A stretch of 64,000 nt of DNA from Xanthocytophaga agilis (GCF_030068605.1 NZ_JASJOU010000006.1:349127-413126), one strand, 5' to 3'. Shown: positions 29,501 to 38,711, counted from the stretch's first letter. Program-made: numbers and translations. Notes: generated by a model not told the origin, from the letters alone.

Positions 29501-30400
29501 GCTATTGCGTATGATGATGATAACCTTAAAACACAGTCAGCTTCTGTCCAGGTTAAAGTGGTTGAAACGGGTATTCAGGGTAGTGATTGTGCCACTCCAG
29601 GGCAAAGCTATACTTATGAATTATTTGTTGATCCTGCCTCTGTATCCAGTATTAGTTGGTGGGTTAATGGAAGCGCTACCATTGTGAAAGACCCTGCCAA
29701 TGCACAAAAGGTGACTATTACCTTTACTCAATACAACAGTGCTTCTATACAGGTATATGCAGGTGTATCGTATAAGAAATCGCCTTGGTATACACAATTC
29801 AGTAAAGTAGTGAAAGTAGGGGGATGTACTCCTGCAGATACTACAACCTATCCAACAGGGATATCAGGTACTTCATGTGCTACACCTTCTCAAGTATACG
29901 AATTTGAGTTGAAGACAAAGCCTACGCTTTCAGTGAGTTCTATCAGCTGGTGGGTAAATGGAAGTGCAACTATTACTGTTGATCCTGTCAACAAGAAGAA
30001 AGTAAAAGTTGTATTCACAAAGTATAATAGCTCGAATGTACAACTTATGGCTGGCGTGACTTATTCTTCTAGTCCATGGTATGAGTCATTTACTAAAACC
30101 ATTCAGATTGGTGGTTGTTCAAACTCTGTCCGTATATCTGATGAACTGTCTTCTGCATCTGCCACTCAAGCTTATCCAAATCCTACAAATGATAGGTTAA
30201 CTATATCATTAGGTACCTATGCTGCTGGTGAGGTAAAATTGCGGATTCTGGATTTGTTAGGTAAGGAATATGTTCTGGAGAAGAATATTGTTTCAGAAAA
30301 CGAAGTAGAGCTTAATACAAAATCTCTACCATCGGGTGTGTATATATTGCAAGTAGTATCTTCTCAGAAAACAGAGACACTTCGTGTAATAAAGCAATAA
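26543..30400 (+). CDS. T9SS-secreted endonuclease/exonuclease/phosphatase-family protein
   Basis: The protein has 1285 residues from the ATG at 26543, giving the signal peptide MQHFLPLTKRVAMLLCFWLC...AWAQ. Domains in order: a jelly-roll-like module ending AVDDFSLTA; an Ig-like module; a choice-of-anchor J module (NEDWLISPALDLTG); an endonuclease/exonuclease/phosphatase domain (NVEWFG, FTLQEISD, VNIHARA, LQGDYNDD, LSDHLPSLT); a bacterial Ig domain (VKVEFYNG-like, AKVEFYNGITLLGT); two copies of a roughly 85-residue repeat with SISWWVNGSATI; and a type A T9SS sorting domain (AYPNPTNDRLTI to the final VIKQ). It is probably an extracellular DNase or phosphodiesterase, exported and attached to the cell surface. 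No maturation gene lies nearby. Confidence 0.88.
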   Translation: MQHFLPLTKRVAMLLCFWLCSFTAWAQVSITTLNSAYTQDFNSLAISGTGTAVPTGWTFAESGTNANAIYTAGTGSGTAGDTYSFGSASATDRAFGGLLSGSLTPTIGAGFTNNTGSTITSLTIVYTGEQWRIGATSANRTVRDTLNFQFSTNATSLTTGTWQNADVLDFVSPVAPGTTVGALDGNVTANRQTLSTTLTGLSIPVGATIWIRWADANVASSDDGLAVDDFSLTANGEVANPIPTLTVSSSTIGFGEIAANTTSVKSFTITGSNLTDNVKAVVTGLGYTISKDSITFDTLVSFTSAEVSTPKKIFVRFTPAAFGSFTGTIAISTTDAITQTVNLSGSSANPFEQNFNVCSATLPGGWSQYSVTGAQTWACTTFGRTGNAVQINGYSGGAVENEDWLISPALDLTGLTYPLLSFWSRTAFTGPTLKLLVSTNYSGTGNPSAATWTELNGQFPLINSDVWTQSSGINLVNFKQSGVYVAFVYTSSPALEAARWTIDDFSIINSTMPPSPLLSTSITPLTELYFESSVNVPSAARSFQVSVANATSDLTVSVPAPFQLSKDGNNFSGSVVYSISELDFTNTVYIRALPAIEGAFAGRIQLTSGSIQSAQGYATASSISKNKTFDVATMNVEWFGHPSNGPSNNALQAANLRTLINRLDVDIFTLQEISDTVLFVDSVANLLPGYKYVVSPYVSNPETNDPYAQKVITLYKTTTVSKLSSKTLLTGVNVNTLTNYPGGDPTRFWASGRLPLLLDAQVTINGVSKRVAVVNIHARANSGDDISRYQMRAYDVKVLKDTLDAYYGNVALLLQGDYNDDVDSTVAPIPSPLISSYQPYVLDSTHYKTATRVLSDAGLRSYITQANVIDHITMTDELFSEHLAGSTRIDYALNYITNYENTLSDHLPSLTRFKFKSAPTVAVTAPAAGSVILKGTDVVVTATASDVDGNIAKVEFYNGITLLGTDYTSPYSYTISQAATGTYTLTAIAYDDDNLKTQSASVQVKVVETGIQGSDCATPGQSYTYELFVDPASVSSISWWVNGSATIVKDPANAQKVTITFTQYNSASIQVYAGVSYKKSPWYTQFSKVVKVGGCTPADTTTYPTGISGTSCATPSQVYEFELKTKPTLSVSSISWWVNGSATITVDPVNKKKVKVVFTKYNSSNVQLMAGVTYSSSPWYESFTKTIQIGGCSNSVRISDELSSASATQAYPNPTNDRLTISLGTYAAGEVKLRILDLLGKEYVLEKNIVSENEVELNTKSLPSGVYILQVVSSQKTETLRVIKQ

Positions 30401-30420
30401 CCAATTATATCTAACTACTT

Positions 30421-30463
30421 ATACAAAAAAGTCCTGTCTTCAAAAGACAGGACTTTTTTGTAT
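30421..30463. terminator. Strong terminator after the secreted nuclease
   Basis: A perfect 20-bp stem (30421-30440 / 30444-30463) has a 3-base loop and A and T runs on its two sides. Confidence 0.92.
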
Positions 30464-30546
30464 GACACGAGTCATCCAGATTACAGAGTCACTTGCGTTT
30501 AATATGCGGTACTTGGGCACTATGTGCATAGTTCTATGCAAGTAGA

Positions 30547-30787
30547 CGTTTTGCGTTGAATTCCGATCAGATTTTGATTTTGCGGTGAACGATGCGCAAG
30601 ACAAAAAAGTGATCGGAATTCCGATCAAAAAAAAGTTTGCCGTGAGTTATGCGCAGCAAAGAAAATGATCGGAACTCTGATCAAAACAGAAAGTGATTGG
30701 AGTTATAGGCAATTCCTCTGCCAATCAGTTGCTCTGTCTTGCCTTTGCTGAGAAAGCTTTTGCCTTGAACTATGCGCAAACAGAAAA
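30547..30787. repeat. Palindrome-bearing repeat field
   Basis: A non-coding stretch with three copies of a unit like TTTTGCGGTGAACGATGCGC followed by an A-rich tail (30577-30606, 30635-30665, 30757-30787). Two full palindromic boxes lie between them: the perfect 18-mer TGATCGGAATTCCGATCA at 30610-30627 and a one-sided variant at 30666-30683. A half box is at 30558-30569. The same box type occurs in degenerate form at 1-187. No open frame explains it. Confidence 0.6.
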
Positions 30788-30846
30788 TTTCTCTTATACA
30801 TGCCTATTGCCTTCTATTTAAAATAGATAACCAAGCCAAAATAGCC

Positions 30847-32283
30847 TTATTGCCATCCACCACCCAGGCTACGATAAAGGTCTATAAGTGAGAAGAACTG
30901 ATCCCGTTTTACTGTTGCCAGTTCGAGCTCAGCTTCCAGTACACTACGCTGGGCTGTGATAACTTCCAGGTAAGAGGCATAGCCTGTCACATACAAGTCA
31001 TTGGAAGTAGATACTGCATTTTGCAACACATCTACTTCCTGTTTACGGTAATCATATACTTTCTGAAGGTTCTCTATTCCTTTCATACTTGTAACAACTT
31101 CCTGATAGCCGTTTAAGATCGTTTTATAATAATTATAAAACGCTTCCTGATTAACGGCCTGAGATTGTTTGTAATTGGACTTTAAAAGGTTTCTACTAAA
31201 TAGAGGACCTGTAAGGCCTCCTAAAATACCATAGGCTATAGAGGCTGGGTTAAATAGGACAGAGGCGTTAAAAGAGTTAAATCCTGCATAAGGAGAGATG
31301 GTAAGCGAAGGCAGGAAGGCGGCGCGCATGGCTGTCACATCGGCCTTGGTTGCTTCCAGTTCCAGTTCTGCCTGTCGGATATCTGGACGATGCCGAAGCA
31401 TATGTGCCGGAATACCTGACTTCACTACTGTAGTTAGTGTTTGCTGAAGAATCGGATTGCTTCTTTCAATAGGTTGAGGAAAACCTCCCAGCAAAAGGTT
31501 TAACTGATTTTCAATAATTACAATTTCCTGTTGAACACGTCCTTCCAAACTACGGGTATGTAGCAATTGTGCTGTTGACTGTTGTACTGCCAGTTCAGTA
31601 GCACGGCCTCCCATTTTCTGAGCTGTAATAGTTTCAACAGCCTTTTCCTGTAATCCGATGTTTTTCCGGATGATTTCCAGTTCATTGTCCAGCCTAAGTA
31701 AATCATAGTAAAACTGAGATACTTGTGCTACAAGAGCTGTTACAATGGCTTGTCTTCCTTTTTGTGAAGCCAGAAATCGATTATAGGCAGCTTTTTTCTG
31801 ATTGCGCAATTTTCCCCAGAGATCTATTTCCCAACTGCTACGCAATCCAAGGAAATAATCAGGAGTAGGATTAGGTATCTTTTTCTTCCCATCTATATTT
31901 CCGGATAAATTGGTATCATAATTACCTACCCCGTTCATGGTGTAGTCACCATATTTGTCAACACCTGCTGACGCAATTACATTTAGTGATGGTAGTAAAG
32001 CGCCACGACCCAGTTGAAAACTTGCTCTGGCAAACTCTATGCGCTGACGGGCAATGTTTAGATCCGGGTTGTTGTGTAATGCGGTATCTATGAGTTTTAT
32101 TAATAGTGGATCAGTAAAGAAATCCTTCCAGGCGATGTCACCAATGCTGGTAGTATCAGAGTTGCCAGTAAAAGTTTCCGGCAGTTTAACAGAGCTATGT
32201 TGAGTGGTGACTGTTGCGACTTTACAACTCCCTAGCAACAGCACTAAAAGGATGCAACTATATTTTAATGAATGGCTAAGCAT
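30847..32283 (-). CDS. Outer-membrane efflux factor lipoprotein (TolC/OprM/NodT family)
   Basis: The outer-membrane channel of a tripartite pump. The 478-residue protein has a lipoprotein signal ending LLLGSC (Cys20). The two repeated OEP helix-turn regions are visible, e.g. NPDLNIARQRIEFARASFQLGRGALLPSLN (in part: ALLPSLNVIASAG) near 92-110 and MLRHRPDIRQAELELEATKADVTAMRAAFLPSLTIS (in part: RHRPDIRQAELELE) near 298-330. It is the last gene of the adaptor-pump-channel operon on the minus strand, 126 bases after the pump. Confidence 0.93.
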   Translation of the reverse strand: MLSHSLKYSCILLVLLLGSCKVATVTTQHSSVKLPETFTGNSDTTSIGDIAWKDFFTDPLLIKLIDTALHNNPDLNIARQRIEFARASFQLGRGALLPSLNVIASAGVDKYGDYTMNGVGNYDTNLSGNIDGKKKIPNPTPDYFLGLRSSWEIDLWGKLRNQKKAAYNRFLASQKGRQAIVTALVAQVSQFYYDLLRLDNELEIIRKNIGLQEKAVETITAQKMGGRATELAVQQSTAQLLHTRSLEGRVQQEIVIIENQLNLLLGGFPQPIERSNPILQQTLTTVVKSGIPAHMLRHRPDIRQAELELEATKADVTAMRAAFLPSLTISPYAGFNSFNASVLFNPASIAYGILGGLTGPLFSRNLLKSNYKQSQAVNQEAFYNYYKTILNGYQEVVTSMKGIENLQKVYDYRKQEVDVLQNAVSTSNDLYVTGYASYLEVITAQRSVLEAELELATVKRDQFFSLIDLYRSLGGGWQ

Positions 32284-32409
32284 TGTTCAAAGTAAGAGTT
32301 TATGTATCTTTTAAGAACAGAGGAAATCATTGATTCCTCAGTTCTTAAAAGAATAGGGATGGTTAATAGATTTATGAAGTACAGACAGCACATTACCTGC
32401 CTGTCAGAA

Positions 32410-35400
32410 TTATTGTTCAGACTCAGTAGCCGACGCTGTAGAAAGCTGCGCTGGTTTATCCTGAAACTTCTCTGCAAGTGAAGCAAAAAGAACATACAGG
32501 CCTGGTATGAGGAATACTCCAAAAATGGTCCCGATCAACATACCACCCGCTGCCGCTGTGCCAATGGAACGGTTTCCCAAAGCTCCGGCACCAGATGCTA
32601 TACAGAGTGGCATCAGACCCGCAATAAAGGCAAAAGAAGTCATTAGGATAGGGCGTAAACGACTAACTCCTCCTTCCATGGCAGCCTGTAACACAGAGTA
32701 TCCTTCACTTCTGCGCTGTATGGCAAACTCAACAATAAGAATAGCATTTTTACCCAGAAGACCGATAAGCATTACCAAGGCTACCTGAGCATAGATATTA
32801 TTCTGTAAGCCTAAAAGCTGTAATGAAAGAAAGGCTCCAAAGATCCCAGTAGGTAAAGACAAGATAACTGGTAGAGGAAGAAGAAAACTTTCGTATTGAG
32901 CTGCCAGCAGCAAATACACAAATAACAGACAGACCAGGAATATATAGATAGCCTGATTACCTGAAAGGATTTCTTCACGAGTCATACCAGACCAGTCGTA
33001 ACTGTAACCTCTGGGTAAAGATTCTTTGGCTACACGTTCTACAGCTTTGATCGCATCTCCACTACTAAATCCAGGCGCTGCATCTCCATTAATCATAGCC
33101 GAAGTATACATATTGTAGCGGGTCAACTGCTCAGGTCCATATACTCTCTCCAGTTTGATAAATGTAGAGAAAGGAACCATCTCTCCATGATTGTTCTTAA
33201 CATATAGTTGGAGCAGATCTTCCGGCTTAGCCCGATAAGTGGGCAATGCCTGAACCATCACTTTATACATCTGCCCAAAACGGATGAAGTTAGAGGCATA
33301 ATAGCTTCCCAGATAGGTTTGTAGTGTACTCATGGCCTTATCAATTGTCACACCTTTCTTGGCTGCCATTTCCTGATCTACATGAATCATATATTGAGGG
33401 AAGCTAGCATCAAAGCTGGAAAAGGCACTGCTGATTTCTGGGGCATTTTTTAATGCTGCAATAAATTTATTAGATACCTCTGCTGTTTCCTGAAGAGATT
33501 CTCCTGTAGTACGATTTAACAGACGAAGTTCAAAACCACTGGAGTTACCAAACCCTGGCACTGTAGGTGGAGGAAAGAACTGAATATCTGCATCCTGTAT
33601 TTTTCGGGTTTTTTCTTCCAGTGCAGCAATTATATCCTGGACAGATTCTTCCCGTTCATCCCATGACTTTAGGTTAATCATTGCCATACCATACGACGCA
33701 CCGGCTGCCTCTGTTAACAAACTATAGCCTGCAAGAAATGAAACAGACTCAACCGCTTTCATATCTTTTGCCACTAATTGTACTTCATCTAATACCTTCT
33801 CAGTACGTTCTACTGTAGCTCCTGCAGGAGTAGTAACATTGACATAGATCATGCCCTGATCTTCTGTTGGAATAAATCCGGTAGGTAAAAGAGAATTTAC
33901 CCCCCAGGTAGCGATGAAAAAGAAGATAAGCAAAGCAATTGTGATAACTCGTCTACCTGCGATAAAAGAAGTAGCTTTTTTGTATTTGCCCTCTACAGAC
34001 TCATATGCTCTGTTAAATCCTCTAAAGAAACGATTTAATAATCCTTTCTTTTTGGGCGCACCATGTGTATTTTTAAGCATAATAGCACATAAAGCCGGAG
34101 TAAGTGTAACCGCATTGATCCCTGAAATAACGATGGATATGGCCAGCGTAAGTGAGAACTGGCGGTAGAAGATACCCACAGGCCCACTCATGAATGCAAC
34201 AGGTATAAACACTGCTGACATGACCAGCGTAATAGCGACAATAGCTCCACTGATTTCACGCATAGCAGCAAATGTGGCCTCCTTGGCCGACATATGTTTT
34301 TCTGCCATCTTAGTATGTACTGCTTCGACTACTACAATGGCGTTATCAACCACAATTCCAATCGCAAGAACCAAAGCGAATAAAGTGAGGAGATTGATAG
34401 AGAATCCAAGCAGATCCATAAAGAACAGTGTACCAACCAATGATACCGGAACTGCCAGAGCTGGTATGAGGGTAGAACGAAAATCCTGAAGGAAGATGAA
34501 CACAACAATAAATACCAGAATACAAGCTTCTACCAGTGTCCGTAGTACTTCATGAATAGACGCATCCAGGAAACGTGATACATCATACGTGATATTGTAT
34601 GTCATTCCAGGAGGGAAAGATATTTCTTTTAGTTCCGCCATCCGTTGCTTTACATTCTCAATAACCTCCTTTGCATTGGAACCCGGACGTTGTTTGATCA
34701 TGATAGAGGCTGAGAAGCGACCATCTGTTTTAGAGGCCATACTGTAATCCATTGCTCCAAATTCGACATCAGCAACATCTCGAATACGTAATACGGAACC
34801 ATCCGAATTAGCGCGGATAACAATATTTTTGTACTGTTCTGGTTCAAAGAACTTACCAGTGTATCGAAGTACATATTGCAGCATCTGAGGATTTTTTCCT
34901 GAGCTTTCGCCTGCTTTTCCAGGAGCAGCTTCTACATTTTGATTGCGAATAGTTTCAATTATCTCATCTGTAGAAACTTCATAGGCTGCCATTCGGTCAG
35001 GCTTCAGCCATATCCGCATCGAATACTCTCTGGACCCCATAATCTCACAGAACCCAACCCCATTAATGCGTTTCAGTTCTTTAAGAACGTTGATGTCTGC
35101 AAAGTTGTAAATAAATTTTTCGCCAACAGTACTGTCTTCACTCATCACATTGAGATACATGAGCATACTGTTTACTTCCTTTTCTGTGGCCACACCAGCC
35201 TTGATTACTTCTTCAGGAAGTTCATCTATAACCGTCTGGACACGGTTCTGGACGTTAACCGCTGCCAGGTCTGGATCTGTACCAACTTCAAAGAAAACCT
35301 GGATCAGGGTAGTACCATTGTTACTGGTCACTGAGGTCATGTAAGTCATGCCTGGTACACCATTAATCGCCCGCTCCAGAGGAGTCGCTACGGCTTTGGT

Positions 35401-35571
35401 ACACACTTCCGCATTGGCACCTGTATACTTGGCTGTTACAGTAACAGAAGGTGGAACAATTTCAGGGAATTGTGTCACAGGTAATGTAAAGAGTGACAGA
35501 ACGCCTAAAAATACAATAAGTAAAGATATAACTAATGACAGGACAGGCCTGTGAATAAAGATGTCAAACAT
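32410..35571 (-). CDS. RND efflux pump, HAE1 family inner-membrane subunit
   Basis: A proton-driven drug exporter of the AcrB/MexB type. The 1053 residues are full length, with 12 helices and two large periplasmic loops. The TM4 motif reads LAIGIVVDNAIVVVEAVH near residue 402; the second aspartate of the usual VDD pair (Asp408 in AcrB) is Asn here. The TM10 motif LLGKNAILIVEFA keeps the lysine. It sits between the adaptor (235 bases upstream) and the outer-membrane factor. Substrates cannot be predicted. No regulator gene is adjacent. Confidence 0.95.
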   Translation of the reverse strand: MFDIFIHRPVLSLVISLLIVFLGVLSLFTLPVTQFPEIVPPSVTVTAKYTGANAEVCTKAVATPLERAINGVPGMTYMTSVTSNNGTTLIQVFFEVGTDPDLAAVNVQNRVQTVIDELPEEVIKAGVATEKEVNSMLMYLNVMSEDSTVGEKFIYNFADINVLKELKRINGVGFCEIMGSREYSMRIWLKPDRMAAYEVSTDEIIETIRNQNVEAAPGKAGESSGKNPQMLQYVLRYTGKFFEPEQYKNIVIRANSDGSVLRIRDVADVEFGAMDYSMASKTDGRFSASIMIKQRPGSNAKEVIENVKQRMAELKEISFPPGMTYNITYDVSRFLDASIHEVLRTLVEACILVFIVVFIFLQDFRSTLIPALAVPVSLVGTLFFMDLLGFSINLLTLFALVLAIGIVVDNAIVVVEAVHTKMAEKHMSAKEATFAAMREISGAIVAITLVMSAVFIPVAFMSGPVGIFYRQFSLTLAISIVISGINAVTLTPALCAIMLKNTHGAPKKKGLLNRFFRGFNRAYESVEGKYKKATSFIAGRRVITIALLIFFFIATWGVNSLLPTGFIPTEDQGMIYVNVTTPAGATVERTEKVLDEVQLVAKDMKAVESVSFLAGYSLLTEAAGASYGMAMINLKSWDEREESVQDIIAALEEKTRKIQDADIQFFPPPTVPGFGNSSGFELRLLNRTTGESLQETAEVSNKFIAALKNAPEISSAFSSFDASFPQYMIHVDQEMAAKKGVTIDKAMSTLQTYLGSYYASNFIRFGQMYKVMVQALPTYRAKPEDLLQLYVKNNHGEMVPFSTFIKLERVYGPEQLTRYNMYTSAMINGDAAPGFSSGDAIKAVERVAKESLPRGYSYDWSGMTREEILSGNQAIYIFLVCLLFVYLLLAAQYESFLLPLPVILSLPTGIFGAFLSLQLLGLQNNIYAQVALVMLIGLLGKNAILIVEFAIQRRSEGYSVLQAAMEGGVSRLRPILMTSFAFIAGLMPLCIASGAGALGNRSIGTAAAGGMLIGTIFGVFLIPGLYVLFASLAEKFQDKPAQLSTASATESEQ

Positions 35572-35806
35572 GATTACCTCCGTCTAATGAATAATTAAAT
35601 AAGAGGAGGTCTGCCAGATGCTATTCAGGATAACTCTACAGATACATAAAAATGATTGTTCTATAAATAGAAATAGGCCGAACCTTGCTTAAAAGTCCGT
35701 TAGTACGAATAAACTTGAATGTTAATGAAATAAAAAATATAGTATTTGTTAAATGGAGTATCCCTTTGGTGGCAAGACCTCTTTTGAAGCAAGAATAGAC
35801 TACTAA

Positions 35807-36952
35807 TTACTTACCATGAGTAGTTGTAAGAAGGCTGTCCATTGCTATAAATTCGGGAACAATCTGAGATCCTTCACGAATGTTCTGAATACCCTCATAA
35901 ACAACTTTATCTCCTGCCTGTAATCCGGAATCTACAATGTAAAAATGTGAGAAGCGTGTTTTAGGCTTAAATTCCTTCATTTTTACTTTGTTGTTACCAT
36001 CGACTACATACACATAATTTTTATCCTGAATTTCAAAAACAGCCTTTTGTGGAACCATTAAGGCATTGTCAACATCGTTGGCTAAACGAACTTTACCAGT
36101 AGATCCATGTTTGAGGATTTTTTCTGGATTGGGGAAATGGGCGCGGAATGCGATGGAACCAGTACTCTCATCAAATTCCCCCTCCATTGTTTCAATTTTT
36201 CCTTTTTGCTCGTAGTTTGTACCATCTGCCAGAATTAGTTTGATATTTGCCGAATTAGGCTTGGCACCACTGAGCTTGGTCTTTATGTATTGTAGGTACT
36301 CATTTTCAGAGACATGAAAATAAGCATAGACAGCGTTTATGTCCGAAACTGTAGTAAGTAATGCCCCTTCGTCAATCAAGCTACCTGTCTTTAAAGGTAT
36401 CCTGTCAATGATACCGTCAAAAGGAGCACGAATGAACGTATAAGACAATTTGAGTTCGGCATTTGCATAAGCAGAACGAGCCTCTTCAATGCGGGCATTT
36501 GCAACAGCAAGTTTAGCCTTGGCTACTTCAAGTTCTGTTTTGGAAATAACCTTTTTTTCAACCAATAATTTAACTCTATCTAGTTCCAGTTCATCTGTCT
36601 TCGCTTCTGCAATAGCACTGGTTAATGCAGCTTTTGCTTTCGCTAGTTCAGATTTGTATTCCGCATCGTTGATTTGAAATAAGGGTTGGCCTTTTTTTAC
36701 TTCTTTTCCTTCATCTACCAGTATTTTATCCAGATAACCTGATACCCGTGCTCTAATCTCTACATTGCGTACTGCCTGAATATCGGTTACATATTCATGT
36801 AGTAATATAGTGTCTTTAGTAATCAGCTTTGTTACAGGAAGTATTTCTTTAGAAGAAGAGTTGTCAACCTGACCACTTGCGGTACAACCTGCTATACCTA
36901 TAGCGGTCAAAGAAGTGCCAACGAGTGCACTTAGTAAGGAGTTTGTTTTCAT
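35807..36952 (-). CDS. RND efflux periplasmic adaptor lipoprotein (membrane fusion protein)
   Basis: Bridges the pump and the channel. The protein has 381 residues from the ATG at 36952, which gives a proper lipoprotein signal ending AIGIAGC; an upstream in-frame ATG at 36985 adds 11 residues that spoil it. Domains: lipoyl/biotinyl half-motifs (RARVSGYLDKILVDEGKEVKKGQPLFQI at about 77-104, in part: GYLDKILVDEGKEVKKGQ), a coiled-coil hairpin (about 110-165), the second lipoyl half (IRAPFDGIIDRIPLKTGSLID), beta barrel and membrane-proximal domain. First gene of the operon. Confidence 0.93.
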   Translation of the reverse strand: MKTNSLLSALVGTSLTAIGIAGCTASGQVDNSSSKEILPVTKLITKDTILLHEYVTDIQAVRNVEIRARVSGYLDKILVDEGKEVKKGQPLFQINDAEYKSELAKAKAALTSAIAEAKTDELELDRVKLLVEKKVISKTELEVAKAKLAVANARIEEARSAYANAELKLSYTFIRAPFDGIIDRIPLKTGSLIDEGALLTTVSDINAVYAYFHVSENEYLQYIKTKLSGAKPNSANIKLILADGTNYEQKGKIETMEGEFDESTGSIAFRAHFPNPEKILKHGSTGKVRLANDVDNALMVPQKAVFEIQDKNYVYVVDGNNKVKMKEFKPKTRFSHFYIVDSGLQAGDKVVYEGIQNIREGSQIVPEFIAMDSLLTTTHGK

Positions 36953-37284
36953 AATTCCAAGATTTGTACGGTGAGCTAAGAACAACTTGTTTTACAATAT
37001 AGGACGTTTCACCAGAAAGTAAAAGGAGTTAGCTATGAAATGTGGAAATTACTCAGAAAAGTTGTCTAAAAAGTGCAAATAGTTCAATTTTTAGCTATAT
37101 GGCGGTACAAATAGCTGCTTTTTGGATTTTAGCAATAATATACAAAAAAGAGTATTGTTACTCGGCTATAATATAAGCATAACTATAATATATATAAATA
37201 AAAAACACTATCCGATATATGGATAGTGTGAGTATAAATACTTGATTTTTAGCTATTTAATCTCTTTTGCTAAGAATTTTTCCT

Positions 37285-37674
37285 TTAGTGGACAATACCA
37301 CATTCTTTGCAATATTTCTTCTTTCCGGGCCGATGCTTTTTAGGCTTATGTTTATGTCCAAAATAGCTTGGGTCATTGTAACGGGGGTTGCTAGCCATTT
37401 CCTGGGCTATTTTATTGTTTCTTTTCGCATTTGCTTCCCGTAAGTCACGTGCACGTTGTATGCCTTCTTCAGCAGTTGGGTATTTCTTTTTAGAAAAACG
37501 CATCTCAGAAGAAAATACTCCAGACTCATTGGAAGAACTTTTGGATGAGACCTCTGTACTGGAAGCTTTATCCTTGTCATTCTTCTTCTTTTTCTTTTTT
37601 CCGAATTGAGCATGGCCTTCAGTTGCTATCAGCATGAATCCAAACGCAAATATTACAAACAGGAATCGCATCAT
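37285..37674 (-). CDS. Small exported basic protein with a C-terminal Cys pair
   Basis: A 129-residue protein with a signal peptide (about 1-23, ending GHAQ), then a run of lysines (FGKKKKKKNDKDK), a Ser-rich linker, a central helix (EGIQRARDLREANAKRNNKIAQEM) and a basic tail ending KKKYCKECGIVH with two Cys. The tail could bind metal, but this is only a guess. ATG codons at 37674 and 37671 are both possible starts. The unknown family resembles short lysine-rich exported proteins found widely in Bacteroidetes. It stands alone. Confidence 0.6.
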   Translation of the reverse strand: MMRFLFVIFAFGFMLIATEGHAQFGKKKKKKNDKDKASSTEVSSKSSSNESGVFSSEMRFSKKKYPTAEEGIQRARDLREANAKRNNKIAQEMASNPRYNDPSYFGHKHKPKKHRPGKKKYCKECGIVH

Positions 37675-37948
37675 AAAAGTAAAAGGTAACAGAAATTATG
37701 TTTGTACATACTAATAACTCCAAAACAGTATTTTAGATTGTATAAGAAGACTAATTTTTAATTGCATCTAACCTGTTTTGTGTTTTTACTTGAATGTTTT
37801 CCAATGCTGGTATATTGGTTTAGGAAGGCTACTATTATCTTGAATAACCTATCATTTATCCGGATTCAGAACTAAAAGAAACTTAATAAGTAATATTTTT
37901 GATGTTATTACAGACTATATAAACTTCTGTAATCTGATAAATAGGTAA

Positions 37949-38408
37949 CTACACCAAGTTATATACTGTAACAGATATATTCAGTGCTGTCAGTTCATCA
38001 TTAATAATATCCACAATAATTTCCCATTTTTCTCCTGCCAAACCTGCCCCTATACGTGGTATATGGCAGTAGATTATTGTGCTAAGTTTGCTACATTCTT
38101 TAAACCTTCCCGTACTGCTTCATATCTAATTGGAGAAATACCATTTAGTATTTGTATATCATGTTGAGCAATCATATTTGCAACAATAACATCCTGTTCA
38201 ACAGATACAAACTGTGCTTCACCTAATGAAAATTTCTCTCCTCTTTTATACCACTGCCTGTATTGTTTTTCAGGTTTAGACTGTCTCTTTGAGAGTACTG
38301 CACAAATCCTCTTCTCCATCCTCCTATATCATTGCAAATATGGAAAATGATCTTATTGCCTTCCGTTTGAGGTTTAGCCGCATCTCCTTTAACATATTGA
38401 ATATTCAT
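37949..38408 (-). pseudogene. Macro-domain (ADP-ribose-binding) protein, two frameshifts
   Basis: Three reading frames together encode one macro-domain protein of about 153 residues. The N-part from 38408 reads MNIQYVKGDAAKPQ and HICNDIGGWRRGFV. After a one-base loss near 38307 the frame continues as AVLSKRQSKPEKQYRQWY and on to AVREGLKNVANLAQ. After a second one-base loss near 38073 it continues as CHIPRIGAGLAGEKWEIIVD and stops at 37949. GDIG, GGWG-like and PRIGAGLAGG-like motifs are those of the Appr-1''-p processing family. It is either a decayed gene or two sequencing indels. Confidence 0.75.
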
Positions 38409-38651
38409 ATGTTCGGGATACCAAGTGGGTTGTTAAGAAGATAGGTTAGTAAACGTTAAATGATCTGAGAGGTTTCAGTAAATTATCAATAAGAGGATAA
38501 TATTGTAGAAAAGGACATAGCTATTCTTAATGATGAATGAATAGCGTTTAAAATGCAATGGCTACATACGAGTTTTAAAAGGTATTTGGTATCTTGTACT
38601 AACCTCTGGTTAGCGGGGATGCTGAGTGGAGGAACTGATCATATAATGGTA
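38409..38651. other. Gap with no recognised feature
   Basis: The bases between the macro-domain remnant and the cys operon terminator show no open frame with coding character and no clear fold. Confidence 0.4.
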
Positions 38652-38688
38652 AAAGAAAAGCTGAATTATCTAAATCCAGCTTTTCTTT
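38652..38688 (-). terminator. Terminator of the cysHDN operon
   Basis: The 12-bp stem aaagaaaagctg / cagcttttcttt has a 13-base loop. It lies 24 bases after the cysN stop. Confidence 0.8.
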
Positions 38689-38711
38689 AAACAGCATAAA
38701 ATATAAATCTT

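Noticed and set aside
32507..35554. Several plus-strand frames opposite the RND pump gene
   Set aside because: Shadows of a strongly conserved 1053-codon gene; no recognisable domains.
38307..38319. Programmed -1 frameshift in the macro-domain gene
   Set aside because: Neither shift site has a slippery heptamer or an evident downstream structure; mutation or sequencing error is simpler.
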